Assembly (NCBI GenBank): GCA_964612925.1
Contig: CAZTFU010000016.1
Span: 1 to 40,083, forward strand
DNA length: 40,083 nt
DNA from: Phil1 sp964612925
Lineage (GTDB): Bacteria > Bacillota > Clostridia > Christensenellales > CAG-138
Direction: 5' to 3'
The notes below the pieces were generated by a model, which saw only the letters and a program-made list of their open reading frames with translations, made no database searches and had not been told where the DNA came from. Each line of letters begins with the position of its first letter. The stretch's first letter is position 1. Both the position numbers and the translations under genes were made by a program. Shown piece by piece: positions 1 to 7,614 of the stretch.

Positions 1-370
1 TTGAACTGCGCAGTTCTGAAATAGCCTGCATGACCTCCGGCGCATATTCCTGCGGTTTCGGAATGGGTTGGGCTGTGGCGAACCGATAGATCATGCAGCG
101 ATTTGTCCGCTTTCCAATACTTTTGATCAGCCCCATCTCTCTGATGTGCGTCACATAATTACCTGCCTGCCTTGCAGTAAAGCCACAACCGTTGATGATA
201 TCGTCTACTGTGAATGTATACACCTTCTTCTCCATCAGACCGAGCAGGAATTTTGCCCCCGTTTTCATGATCGGGCCACTATCCGAAGCAAAATGACTTA
301 GTTCGTCCCGCACCCTTGCTATGCGGACTTCCGGATCCTGCTCCGTCTCGTTTCCGACCCAGGAATCCAC
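1..370 (-). CDS. Partial gene, winged-helix-like protein, runs off the left edge
   Basis: An open minus-strand frame runs through the whole left edge without a stop, so the 3' end is outside the window. Its product reads ...DELSHFASDSGP..., then a segment (TVDDIINGCGFTARQAGNY, followed by VTHIREMGLIKSIGKRTNR) with the helix-turn-helix plus wing pattern of a small DNA-binding domain. I do not recognise the family. The start is uncertain. A TAG lies in frame about 22 bases upstream of the first usable start (GTG at 370). A strong Shine-Dalgarno-like run of A and G (391-398) sits too far from that GTG, so the 5' end may be truncated or a start codon lost. It lies downstream of cas3 on the same strand but is not a cas gene I know. 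Codon use seems richer in G than cas3. Confidence 0.45.
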   Translation of the reverse strand, partial: MDSWVGNETEQDPEVRIARVRDELSHFASDSGPIMKTGAKFLLGLMEKKVYTFTVDDIINGCGFTARQAGNYVTHIREMGLIKSIGKRTNRCMIYRFATAQPIPKPQEYAPEVMQAISELRSS

Positions 371-412
371 CGGGAGCCAGTCTTTGTTCTCACCCCCTTT
401 CTATATCTTTCT

Positions 413-1582
413 TTATATAAAATCCGATCGTCCAAAATCGGCCTTCAACGACAGTCCGGTTTGATCGTCATATATTCTCATGTTCACCAGTATGCCGGTA
501 TCATCGTCTATCGGTTGAATATCTCCGGCCTCTATCAACTTTTTATAGTGTTCCTCATATACATTAACGCCATATTGCCCGCAAAGTCGATAATCGTTTC
601 TGTCGGCACAACCTTCTTTTATACGTTTGCAGGCTTGTTCGGCCTCATTTATCGGTATATATACAATTTTGGTGTTCCGATCGATAAGTCTAAAATGCTC
701 TGCAACATATGCAAATTGCATTTGGGCTTTCATGTGTGATACAACGCCGCTTTTATCGAGGTTATCTCTGTTCAACGATCGCCACGCAGTGAAATATCGC
801 CTTATAGTTTCAACTTCTCCCGGTGAACCGCCATCCGATAGTGCTTCCCTTGCTGCACCGACATTAACACATTGCAACGGCGGTACTGTCGCCTCGCTTT
901 CAAAATAGGACACTATGCTTTTATCTGCCGATCTTTTGCCTTCTCTGTTGCACCTGCCCGCAGCCTGCGTCAAAGAATCCAATCCTGCCATTTCACGATA
1001 AACTGAAGGAAAATCAACATCAACTCCGGCCTCTATAAGAGATGTCGAGACCACTCTGCACGCGAGACCGTTTTCAAGCCTTTGCCTTATGATGTCCAAT
1101 ACCCTTTTACGATGTTTTGAATACATCAATGTAGAAAGATGAAAACTTCCTTCTTGGGGTAGGAGTTCAAATACTTTTTGGGCGGCCTTGCGCGTATTAA
1201 CGATGCACAGTACCTGTCTTTCACCGCAAAGCATATCCGCAATGTCAGCGAATGTATGCTTCCCTATATTCTTGTACGTTACCCTGTTTAGTTGCTCATA
1301 TGCCTCGTCAACCCGTTTACAGATCTCCGTTGTTTTGATATTACGGTCAAAACTTTGTGCTATATCCTGCAACACGGGCTGAGTTGCCGTACATAATATA
1401 GCCGTTGCATTAAATCGTTTTACAAGACTTACTATCGCGCCAACGCACGGTTTAAGGTGACATCCCGGTATCATCTGCGCTTCATCAAATATTATAACAC
1501 TATTGGCAATATTATGCAACTTTCGGCATTTTGATGATCTGTTGGAATATATCGATTCAAAAAACTGTACAGCCGTTGTCAC
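413..1582 (-). CDS. Cas3 C-terminal part: helicase core after the UGA
   Basis: This frame gives 389 residues if initiated at the GTG at 1582, but no Shine-Dalgarno sequence lies before that codon, so independent translation is doubtful. It carries the rest of the superfamily 2 helicase: VIIFDEAQ (motif II, the DEAQ variant), LCTATQPVL (motif III), CIVNTRKAA (motif IV), STSLIEAGVDVDFP (motif V) and QAAGRCNREG (motif VI). The C-terminal region about residues 280-389 is the accessory domain typical of Cas3. All motifs look intact, which argues that the inactivation upstream is recent. Confidence 0.75.
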   Translation of the reverse strand: MTTAVQFFESIYSNRSSKCRKLHNIANSVIIFDEAQMIPGCHLKPCVGAIVSLVKRFNATAILCTATQPVLQDIAQSFDRNIKTTEICKRVDEAYEQLNRVTYKNIGKHTFADIADMLCGERQVLCIVNTRKAAQKVFELLPQEGSFHLSTLMYSKHRKRVLDIIRQRLENGLACRVVSTSLIEAGVDVDFPSVYREMAGLDSLTQAAGRCNREGKRSADKSIVSYFESEATVPPLQCVNVGAAREALSDGGSPGEVETIRRYFTAWRSLNRDNLDKSGVVSHMKAQMQFAYVAEHFRLIDRNTKIVYIPINEAEQACKRIKEGCADRNDYRLCGQYGVNVYEEHYKKLIEAGDIQPIDDDTGILVNMRIYDDQTGLSLKADFGRSDFI

Positions 1583-1597
1583 TATAATCGGTGCATC

Positions 1598-2518
1598 TCA
1601 GTTTTCGCAGGCCATACGCCTTCTTATGTTATATTCAGATGATTCGTCATCACAGTCAAATTGTACTGCACTATGATGTTCTATAACGTTTTCTTCGCCA
1701 AGTATCTTTTTAAAAACTTCTGCGTTCTGATCAATAATGGAAGTATACGGTATAACATAAATCACTCTGCTTAAATTATGCTCAACGGCATGTTTTAGAG
1801 CAAAAGCCAATGAAGCTACTGTTTTCCCACCACCGGTAGGAACTGTCAGCGTATATAATCCACGCGATTCTGTTGCACGTTCCATGCACTGTTTCAAAAC
1901 ACTACAGCGATATTCATTTAGCTTTGTTTTGGGTGGGAACCACGGTGCAATATAGCATTCGAGTCTTTTCAGCAGTATTTCAAGCGTATCGTACTTTGGA
2001 CGCTGTGCCTGCGTCATAAACGCTTCCGTATCCAAATAATCAGCATCAACCAAGCACGAATAAAGCATCCTTATCCAGAAAGATGTTTCGTACCCATCTG
2101 AAAATACAGGTTTCTCTGTTATCTCATCAAGCTTGCCTTGCCAATCATAATTGGGTATTCCACCCTCTATCCCTCTTTTAAAACGACCGACGTACGTTGA
2201 TGCACCCGCCGTATCACTCCTATCGCCAAAATTCGGCAGCCCGCTGTGATGTCCTATCACACAGCACCCCGTCAGCGTCTCGCCAATTTTGGCACATTCT
2301 ATGGCGCCTGCCGTTGCGTGATCCACCTTTGGCCCGCCATTCAAGCGATTCTGAAATTCCTTTGAGCACTTCCCTATATCGTGAGCCAGACCTATTAAAT
2401 TGCCGCGTTCCCGCTCGCCAAATGCTGCTGCAAATTCCGCACTGCGCATTGCTGTTCCGCGTAAATGTTCTTCAACGGTTTGAGTAGTACCATCCTCTCT
2501 GATATGTGCATAAAGCAT
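1598..2518 (-). CDS. Cas3 N-terminal part: HD nuclease and helicase motif I
   Basis: This frame encodes about 306 residues from an ATG at 2518 that is preceded by GGCGGAG at good spacing; the longer frame starts at 2545 behind only a weak site. The HD signature (LAHDIGKCSKEF, then HHSG and DADYLDTE) marks the metal-dependent HD nuclease that cuts single-stranded DNA in type I CRISPR interference. Further on, VPTGGGKT is the helicase Walker A motif, and VIPYTSIIDQNAEVF looks like motif Ia. The frame ends at the UGA described for the whole gene, before the DEAQ box. The fragment alone would carry the nuclease but not a working helicase. It is the first gene of its strand after a 217-base intergenic region that has no CRISPR repeats. 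Confidence 0.75.
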   Translation of the reverse strand: MLYAHIREDGTTQTVEEHLRGTAMRSAEFAAAFGERERGNLIGLAHDIGKCSKEFQNRLNGGPKVDHATAGAIECAKIGETLTGCCVIGHHSGLPNFGDRSDTAGASTYVGRFKRGIEGGIPNYDWQGKLDEITEKPVFSDGYETSFWIRMLYSCLVDADYLDTEAFMTQAQRPKYDTLEILLKRLECYIAPWFPPKTKLNEYRCSVLKQCMERATESRGLYTLTVPTGGGKTVASLAFALKHAVEHNLSRVIYVIPYTSIIDQNAEVFKKILGEENVIEHHSAVQFDCDDESSEYNIRRRMACEN

Positions 2519-2678
2519 AATTTGCTCCGCCAATAATACATACATGCCTACTTGTAGTGTATCTTACAATTTATACTTTGTAAACAGAATTATCCGCCCG
2601 CATGTTTATCAACAAATCGATTATCATCCGCTATCCCCTGCTCTTCACCGTTTTACATTCTTCTGCCGTTTTTCGTGC

Positions 2679-2707
2679 TTGCCATGTTGATGCATTGTGG
2701 GTAAAAT
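2679..2707 (+). promoter_or_regulatory. Candidate sigma-A promoter of the Bce-type operon
   Basis: TTGCCA (2679-2684) and TAAAAT (2702-2707) are separated by exactly 17 bases and lie 55 bases before the response-regulator ATG. Both hexamers match the housekeeping consensus well. A TTTACATT stretch at 2652-2659 resembles half of the operator found before the transporter genes, so autoregulation is possible. Confidence 0.45.
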
Positions 2708-2762
2708 TTAGCTATCAGAATTTGAGGAAAGCTTAGCGGTTCCGTTTGGGGAGTGTGCGATT

Positions 2763-3437
2763 ATGTATAAGGTGCTTATTGTTGAAGATGACCGCGGCAT
2801 AGCGGATGCCGTTGCCTGTCAGTGTCGTTCTTGGGGCATGGAGGCACGCTGTGTGGAGAATTTTCGCGGCGTAACGGATGAGTTTTCCGCATTTGAGCCG
2901 CATCTGGTGCTGCTTGACATAACGCTTCCGTTTTTTAACGGTTATCATTGGTGCGGAGAAATTCGCAAGCTGTCCAAGGCACCGATAATATTCATCTCCT
3001 CCGCTTCCGATAATATGAACATAATCATGGCCGTGAACATGGGCGGCGATGATTTTGTGGCAAAGCCCTTTGACATGAATGTGCTCATGGCCAAAATGCA
3101 GGCTCTGCTTAGGCGAAGCTATGATTTCGGCATACCCGCACCTATATTGGAGCACCGCGGTGCCGAGCTTAACACGGGAGATAACTCCCTGCTGTATAAT
3201 GGGCAGAAAATTGAGCTTACAAAAAACGAATACCGCATACTGCTTTCCCTTATGGAGGCCAAGGGCAGGGTTGTAAGCCGCGAAAAGCTTATGACCCGCC
3301 TGTGGGAATCCGACAGTTTTATAGATGACAATACGCTTACCGTAAACGTAAACCGCCTGAGAAAAAAGCTTGATTCGGCAGGATTAAACAATTTTATTGC
3401 AACCAAATTCGGCATAGGTTACATAATAGAGGCATAA
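2763..3437 (+). CDS. OmpR/PhoB-type response regulator of a Bce-like module
   Basis: This 224-residue regulator has an N-terminal receiver domain (VLIVEDDRG acidic pocket; phospho-acceptor Asp in LVLLDITLPFFNG; the conserved Lys in VAKPFD) and a C-terminal winged-helix DNA-binding domain (about residues 130-224, with ELTKNEYRILLSLMEAKG and NTLTVNVNRLRKKL). The start is preceded by GGGGAG. The stop lies four bases before the kinase ATG, so both are cotranscribed. The order regulator, short kinase, ATPase, FtsX-type permease is that of BceRS-BceAB systems, which respond to bacitracin and other cell-wall peptide antibiotics. It probably binds the TTACA-N4-TGTAA repeat at 4446-4461. The inducer cannot be told from sequence. 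Confidence 0.85.
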   Translation: MYKVLIVEDDRGIADAVACQCRSWGMEARCVENFRGVTDEFSAFEPHLVLLDITLPFFNGYHWCGEIRKLSKAPIIFISSASDNMNIIMAVNMGGDDFVAKPFDMNVLMAKMQALLRRSYDFGIPAPILEHRGAELNTGDNSLLYNGQKIELTKNEYRILLSLMEAKGRVVSREKLMTRLWESDSFIDDNTLTVNVNRLRKKLDSAGLNNFIATKFGIGYIIEA

Positions 3438-3441
3438 AAAG

Positions 3442-4431
3442 ATGAAACTTTTATTCCGTTATTTGAAGTATAAGCTGAAGCTGATAGGCGCATATGCTCT
3501 GTTCGCGGGCATTTTCGCCGTGACGTTTATGCTTTATGAGCTCCCGTCGGAGGCCGTGCTTTATCCGACCGCAATATGTGCGGTGCTTGGCATAATAATA
3601 CTTACACTCGATTTTTGCCGCGTATTAAAAACGCATAAAGCACTTGACGGTATAAACAGCATGATAAATGCCACACAAGAAAACCTTTGTGGCTCCAACA
3701 GTATCCAAGAGGAGGACTATCGCCGCATAATACTGCTGCTTAACCGCGAACAGGCCGAAAGATCAATGCTTTTCAATAAACGCTACGACGACATGGTGGA
3801 CTATTACACAACATGGGCTCACCAGATAAAAACGCCCATAGCATCAATGCGCCTTACATTGCAAAATGAGGATTCTGCCCTATCGCGCTCCGTTGAACGT
3901 GATCTTTTCAGGATAGAGCAATATGTTGAGATGGTGCTTGCTTTTCTTCATCTTGATGAAGGCGGCAGCGATTATGTGATACGCGAATACGATCTTGACG
4001 CAATAGTTTGTCAATCAATCAAAAAGTTCGCCGCCGAATTTATAGGAAGAAAGTTGCGCCTTGAATACGAACCGCTTAATGTGCGGATACTGACGGACGA
4101 AAAGTGGCTTTGCTTTGTTATTGAGCAGGTGCTTTCAAATGCACTGAAATACACCGTGAGCGGAAGCATTCGCATATATATGAGCCAAGCTAAAACGCTG
4201 TGCATTCAGGATACCGGCATAGGCATTGCGGCGGACGATCTTCCGCGTATATTTGAAAAGGGATACACGGGCTACCACGGCAGAGAGGATAAAAAGGCAA
4301 GCGGTATAGGACTTTATCTTTGCAAGCGCATTTGTAAAAACCTTTCCCACCGCATTTGGGCGGAGTCCGAACTTGATATGGGAACATCCGTTTACATAGA
4401 CCTAAGCAGGGAAAAGCTGGAGGTTGAATAA
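3442..4431 (+). CDS. BceS-like intramembrane-sensing histidine kinase
   Basis: The 329-residue protein has two hydrophobic helices near the N-terminus (about residues 12-33 and 38-58) with almost no extracellular loop. This is the hallmark of intramembrane-sensing kinases that listen to a partner transporter rather than to the ligand itself. The dimerisation helix contains the phospho-acceptor His in YYTTWAHQIKTPIASMR (about residue 128). The ATP-binding lobe shows the N box (FVIEQVLSNALKYT), DTGIGI and the Gly-rich GIGLYLCKRI. It follows the regulator by four bases and should phosphorylate it. In known systems the large permease BceB controls such a kinase according to transport load; the permease two genes downstream has the matching architecture. 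Confidence 0.85.
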   Translation: MKLLFRYLKYKLKLIGAYALFAGIFAVTFMLYELPSEAVLYPTAICAVLGIIILTLDFCRVLKTHKALDGINSMINATQENLCGSNSIQEEDYRRIILLLNREQAERSMLFNKRYDDMVDYYTTWAHQIKTPIASMRLTLQNEDSALSRSVERDLFRIEQYVEMVLAFLHLDEGGSDYVIREYDLDAIVCQSIKKFAAEFIGRKLRLEYEPLNVRILTDEKWLCFVIEQVLSNALKYTVSGSIRIYMSQAKTLCIQDTGIGIAADDLPRIFEKGYTGYHGREDKKASGIGLYLCKRICKNLSHRIWAESELDMGTSVYIDLSREKLEVE

Positions 4432-4445
4432 GCCGCGCTTGACAT

Positions 4446-4482
4446 CTTACAAAAATGTAAGAGTTTGGGCGCGATATGTAAG
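4446..4482 (+). promoter_or_regulatory. Operator for the Bce-type regulator: inverted repeat plus second half-site
   Basis: CTTACA (4446-4451), four A, then TGTAAG (4456-4461) form a perfect inverted repeat. A further TGTAAG stands at 4477-4482, exactly 21 bases (two helix turns) after the first right arm. From memory, BceR-like regulators of Bacillus use TNACA-N4-TGTAA, often with a second weaker site downstream, which matches this arrangement. It lies in the 121-base gap between kinase and ATPase, upstream of a -10-like element. It should make the transporter pair inducible. Confidence 0.7.
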
Positions 4483-4491
4483 GCAAATCGA

Positions 4492-4521
4492 TGGCGATTT
4501 TACCGCACGCCCCGTTATAAT
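4492..4521 (+). promoter_or_regulatory. Candidate regulated promoter of the Bce-type transporter
   Basis: A perfect TATAAT stands at 4516-4521, 31 bases before the ATPase ATG. The best -35 at proper distance is TGGCGA (4492-4497, 18-base spacer), a poor match. That fits a promoter needing activation from the operator just upstream. Confidence 0.45.
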
Positions 4522-4552
4522 CAATACATCAAAATAAAAGGAGCGTGAACAG

Positions 4553-5317
4553 ATGAGCATATTGGAAGTAAACGGGCTTAAAAAGATATACACCACTCGC
4601 TTTGGAAGCAACAAGGTGGAGGCCCTGAAAAACATAAACTTTACCGTGGAAGATGGCGAATACGTTGCCATAATGGGCGAATCCGGCTCCGGCAAGACAA
4701 CGCTTTTGAACATTCTTGCGGCGCTGGATAAGCCGACCGAAGGCAGGGTCATTCTTGACGGGAAGGATATAGCCACGGTAAAGGAAAGCAAAATGGCAAC
4801 CTTCAGGCGTGACAATCTCGGTTTTGTCTTTCAGGAATTCAATCTTTTGGATACGTTTACGCTGGAGGACAACATTTTCCTGCCGCTTGTTTTAAGTGGC
4901 ATGGCATACGGTGAAATGAAGGCACGTCTTGCGCCCGCAGTAAGTCTGCTTGGTATAGAAGGCGTGCTTAAAAAGTACCCCTATGAGGTTTCGGGCGGTG
5001 AAAAACAGCGTGCCGCCGTGGCACGTGCCATAATAACCGAGCCAAAGCTTGTGCTGGCCGACGAACCCACGGGTGCACTCGATTCAAAATCGACCGATGA
5101 GCTTCTTAACCTGTTCGGTAAAATCAATTCGCAGGGTCGTACCATTCTTATGGTGACCCATTCCGCAAAGGCCGCAAGCCACGCAGGCCGCGTTCTTTTT
5201 ATAAAAGACGGTGAGGTATTCCATCAGATATACCGCGGCAACGCAACAAACGAACAACTTTACCAAAAAATATCGGATACGCTTACCATGCTTGCCACGG
5301 GTGGTGATCTGTCATGA
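4553..5317 (+). CDS. BceA-like ABC transporter ATPase
   Basis: This is a complete 254-residue nucleotide-binding subunit of the MacB/LolD/BceA family. It shows Walker A (GESGSGKTT), the Q-loop (FVFQEFNLLD), the ABC signature (VSGGEKQRAAVARA), Walker B with catalytic Glu (LVLADEPTGALD) and the switch His (VTHSAKAA). An AAAAGGAG site precedes the ATG. Its last four bases overlap the permease start (ATGA), so the two subunits are translationally coupled. Together they should free lipid-linked cell-wall precursors from bound peptide antibiotics, as in BceAB, and report transport activity to the kinase. Confidence 0.88.
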   Translation: MSILEVNGLKKIYTTRFGSNKVEALKNINFTVEDGEYVAIMGESGSGKTTLLNILAALDKPTEGRVILDGKDIATVKESKMATFRRDNLGFVFQEFNLLDTFTLEDNIFLPLVLSGMAYGEMKARLAPAVSLLGIEGVLKKYPYEVSGGEKQRAAVARAIITEPKLVLADEPTGALDSKSTDELLNLFGKINSQGRTILMVTHSAKAASHAGRVLFIKDGEVFHQIYRGNATNEQLYQKISDTLTMLATGGDLS

Positions 5318-7374
5318 AGCTTAGCCTGTATCCGCGCCTTGCCGTAGACGGCATGCGCAAAAACTCTCGGCTCTACACGCCGTATATACTCACCTGCATC
5401 GGCATGGTAATGCTGTTCTATATAATCCACTACCTTGCCGCAATGGGCGCGCTTGATGATATGCCGGGCGGCACGACCACTGCGCAGATGCTTGGCTTTG
5501 GCGTATGGATAGTTGCGCTGTTCGCGTTCATATTCCTTACGTTCACCAACTCCTTTTTGATGCGCCGCAGAAACAAGGAATTCGGGCTTTACAACATGCT
5601 CGGCATGAGCAAACACAACCTTGGCATAGTAATGCTGTTTGAAACGGTTATTGTATTTGCAATTGCCGTTTTCGGCGGGCTGTTTGGCGGCATATTGCTG
5701 TCAAAGCTTGCGGAGCTTGGCCTTACTCGCGCATTAAAGGGGCAGATAAACTACGGTTTTACCGTAAGTTACGAAGCAATAGAAGATGTGTTCAGAATAT
5801 TCGTACCCATTTTCTGCTTTATACTTGCAAAAAGCATTTATCACGTTCATCGTATGAGTGCTGTTTCGCTTATCAAAAGCGAAAACATGGGTGAAAAGCC
5901 GCCCAAGGCAAACTTTTTGCTTGCCTTATTGGGTGCGGCAATCCTTGCCGTTGCGTACTATATAGCCGTTTCCATACAGAATCCCGTTTCGGCCCTTATG
6001 TGGTTCTTTGTTGCGGTCGGCATGGTGATAATCGCAACGTATTTGCTGTTTGTGTCGGGCTCCGTCGCGCTGTGCAGGGCACTTCAAAAAAACAAGAAGT
6101 ACTACTATAAAAAGAGCCATTTTATCTCCGTAGCCTCAATGACATACCGCATGAAGCGCAACGGCGCAAGCTTGGCATCCATATGCATTTTAAGTACAAT
6201 GGTTTTGGTGATGTTGCTCGGCAGCGGCAGTCTTTTCTTCGGCACGGAGGATATGATAAACAAGCTCTACCCGAATGACATAAACATAAAGCTGTATTAT
6301 TATGAATACGACGAAAATGCAGAACGGCGTTATACTCCCGAAAAGGTCGAATATGCCGTAAACCAAGTACACCGGTGGCTGAGCGAACGCAATGCAGAAC
6401 CCGAAAACGAGCAATACTGCGTAAACATAAGCTGTACGGGCATTGTTGAGGGCGATAAAATGACGCTTGATTATGAATCCGTCAGCTCCTACGGTTTAAG
6501 TTATATCGATAAGCTCATTGACGTATACTTCATATCGCTTGACGATTACAGGCGCTTTATCGACCCTGCCGCAACGCTTGAGGATGATGAGGTTCTGCTA
6601 TACTGCCGCCGCACAAGCTACACCGACGATACCATAACTCTCAGCGTCAGCGGACACACATGGCGCATCAAGAATGAAGTAAAAAAGATGTTCCCCTACG
6701 GCGAATCAAGCACGAGCATGCTGCCCTATTTCTACATAGTTGTAAGCGATTTGATGAGCGCGGCCGACTTGATTCAAACGGAGATTGGCGAAAATGCATT
6801 TTCGGACATCTATCTCAGGTGGGGCTTTGACGTGGATATGAATAACGATGACACAATTGCCTTGTTTGACGAGCTTGAGTTTGAGCTGTATGAGATTGAA
6901 AATTCCCGTGATGGCAGATGCAACTATTCATACAGCACATGCCGTGCCATTGAATACGACGATATGTTCGGCATGTGCGCGGGAATATTCTTCTTGGGTG
7001 TATTTTTGTCGGTTGTATTCCTTATGGCCACAACGCTTATTATTTACTATAAGCAAATAACCGAAGGTTATGAGGACGAATCCCGCTTTGCAATAATGCG
7101 AAATGTCGGCATGACTAAAAAGGATATACGCAAGAGCATCAATTCTCAGATGCTTACCGTATTCTTTCTTCCGCTTGCGATGGCGGCCATGCACACATGC
7201 TTTGCCTTCCCGATAGTGCAAAAGCTGCTTGCGCTTTTCAATTTGCAAAATGAGTTGCTTTCGCTTACCGTTATGTGCGTGACCATACTTGTATTCGGCG
7301 TGATATATGCGCTTATATACAAGGCTACATCCAACACCTATTATTCTATAGTCAGCGGCGGCAAGAATGATTGA
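5314..7374 (+). CDS. BceB-like FtsX-family ABC permease
   Basis: The 686-residue membrane protein has the BceB layout: an N-terminal helix cluster (about residues 15-170), a middle cluster (about 195-310), a large extracellular domain of roughly 220 residues that is rich in Tyr and acidic residues (about 315-545), and three C-terminal helices (about 550-680). FtsX-type segments include EFGLYNMLGMSK and SRFAIMRNVGMTKKDI. The large domain between helices 7 and 8 is where BceB-type transporters recognise the target peptide or lipid complex and signal to the kinase. It starts within the ATPase stop. Its own end overlaps a 51-residue ORF (7367-7522). Confidence 0.85.
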   Translation: MKLSLYPRLAVDGMRKNSRLYTPYILTCIGMVMLFYIIHYLAAMGALDDMPGGTTTAQMLGFGVWIVALFAFIFLTFTNSFLMRRRNKEFGLYNMLGMSKHNLGIVMLFETVIVFAIAVFGGLFGGILLSKLAELGLTRALKGQINYGFTVSYEAIEDVFRIFVPIFCFILAKSIYHVHRMSAVSLIKSENMGEKPPKANFLLALLGAAILAVAYYIAVSIQNPVSALMWFFVAVGMVIIATYLLFVSGSVALCRALQKNKKYYYKKSHFISVASMTYRMKRNGASLASICILSTMVLVMLLGSGSLFFGTEDMINKLYPNDINIKLYYYEYDENAERRYTPEKVEYAVNQVHRWLSERNAEPENEQYCVNISCTGIVEGDKMTLDYESVSSYGLSYIDKLIDVYFISLDDYRRFIDPAATLEDDEVLLYCRRTSYTDDTITLSVSGHTWRIKNEVKKMFPYGESSTSMLPYFYIVVSDLMSAADLIQTEIGENAFSDIYLRWGFDVDMNNDDTIALFDELEFELYEIENSRDGRCNYSYSTCRAIEYDDMFGMCAGIFFLGVFLSVVFLMATTLIIYYKQITEGYEDESRFAIMRNVGMTKKDIRKSINSQMLTVFFLPLAMAAMHTCFAFPIVQKLLALFNLQNELLSLTVMCVTILVFGVIYALIYKATSNTYYSIVSGGKND

Positions 7375-7522
7375 GAAGCTAAGGCATGCCGCGGGATGCG
7401 TTATCATGTGGTTCACATGGGTACTTGTTGCGCTTTTTGCAATACCTGCCGCCCTGTTTGCCGCGGCAACTATATCCACGTTTAACTTAGGCGACAGAAT
7501 ATCCACTGCCATGAAAAGATAG
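7367..7522 (+). CDS. Small membrane protein, 51 aa, overlapping the permease end
   Basis: An ATG at 7367 lies inside the permease stop region (ATGATTGA, eight-base overlap) and opens a 51-codon frame ending at TAG 7520-7522. The product has a charged N-terminus (MIEKLRHAAG), one long hydrophobic helix (about residues 11-38, VIMWFTWVLVALFAIPAALF) and a short C-terminal tail ending in KR. I do not recognise it. Translational coupling to the permease and the terminator 24 bases after its stop suggest it is the last gene of the Bce-type operon. A small accessory or regulatory subunit of the transporter or kinase is conceivable. The ribosome site is weak (GGCGGCAAG), and a chance ORF cannot be excluded. 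Confidence 0.55.
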   Translation: MIEKLRHAAGCVIMWFTWVLVALFAIPAALFAAATISTFNLGDRISTAMKR

Positions 7523-7545
7523 ACGAGATTCTTAAAGACCGTTTG

Positions 7546-7585
7546 AAGTCACCCTTCGCGATTAAATTGCACGAAGGGTGATTTT
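7546..7585. terminator. Bidirectional intrinsic terminator between the Bce operon and spoIVB
   Basis: TCACCCTTCG (7549-7558) and CGAAGGGTGA (7572-7581) form a 10-bp perfect stem that extends through A-T and G-T pairs at the base. TTTT follows on the plus strand and an A/T-rich flank lies on the minus strand. It sits between convergent operons and should serve both. Confidence 0.8.
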
Positions 7586-7614
7586 GTCGATGCATAAGCC
7601 TGTTTGTACGCTTA

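Larger units (their letters stand above)
413..2518 (-). pseudogene. cas3: cas3 (type I CRISPR nuclease-helicase) interrupted by one in-frame UGA
   Basis: The two open frames 1598-2518 and 413-1582 are in the same frame and are separated only by a TGA at 1598-1600. Read through, they give one protein of about 701 residues: an HD nuclease domain, a Walker A motif, a DEAQ box and helicase motifs V and VI, all in the right order. The stop falls in the segment ACEN-stop-DAPIIVTT, where Cas3 proteins I remember have Trp, so TGG to TGA is a single-base change. There is no frameshift elsewhere. The N-terminus and the length fit subtype I-C best. The C-terminus appears complete. No cas5, cas8, cas7, cas4, cas1 or cas2 and no repeat array is present on either side. 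It is either a recent pseudogene, a sequencing error, or an ORF needing readthrough. Confidence 0.8.

Noticed and set aside
1598..1600. UGA as selenocysteine or Trp/Gly recoding
   Set aside because: No hairpin resembling a bacterial SECIS follows, and TGA ends many genes here (spoIVB, dxs, spoIIIAA, nrdR), so the code is standard.
2546..2762. CRISPR array or leader upstream of cas3
   Set aside because: No repeated unit of 20-40 bases was found here or anywhere else in the window.
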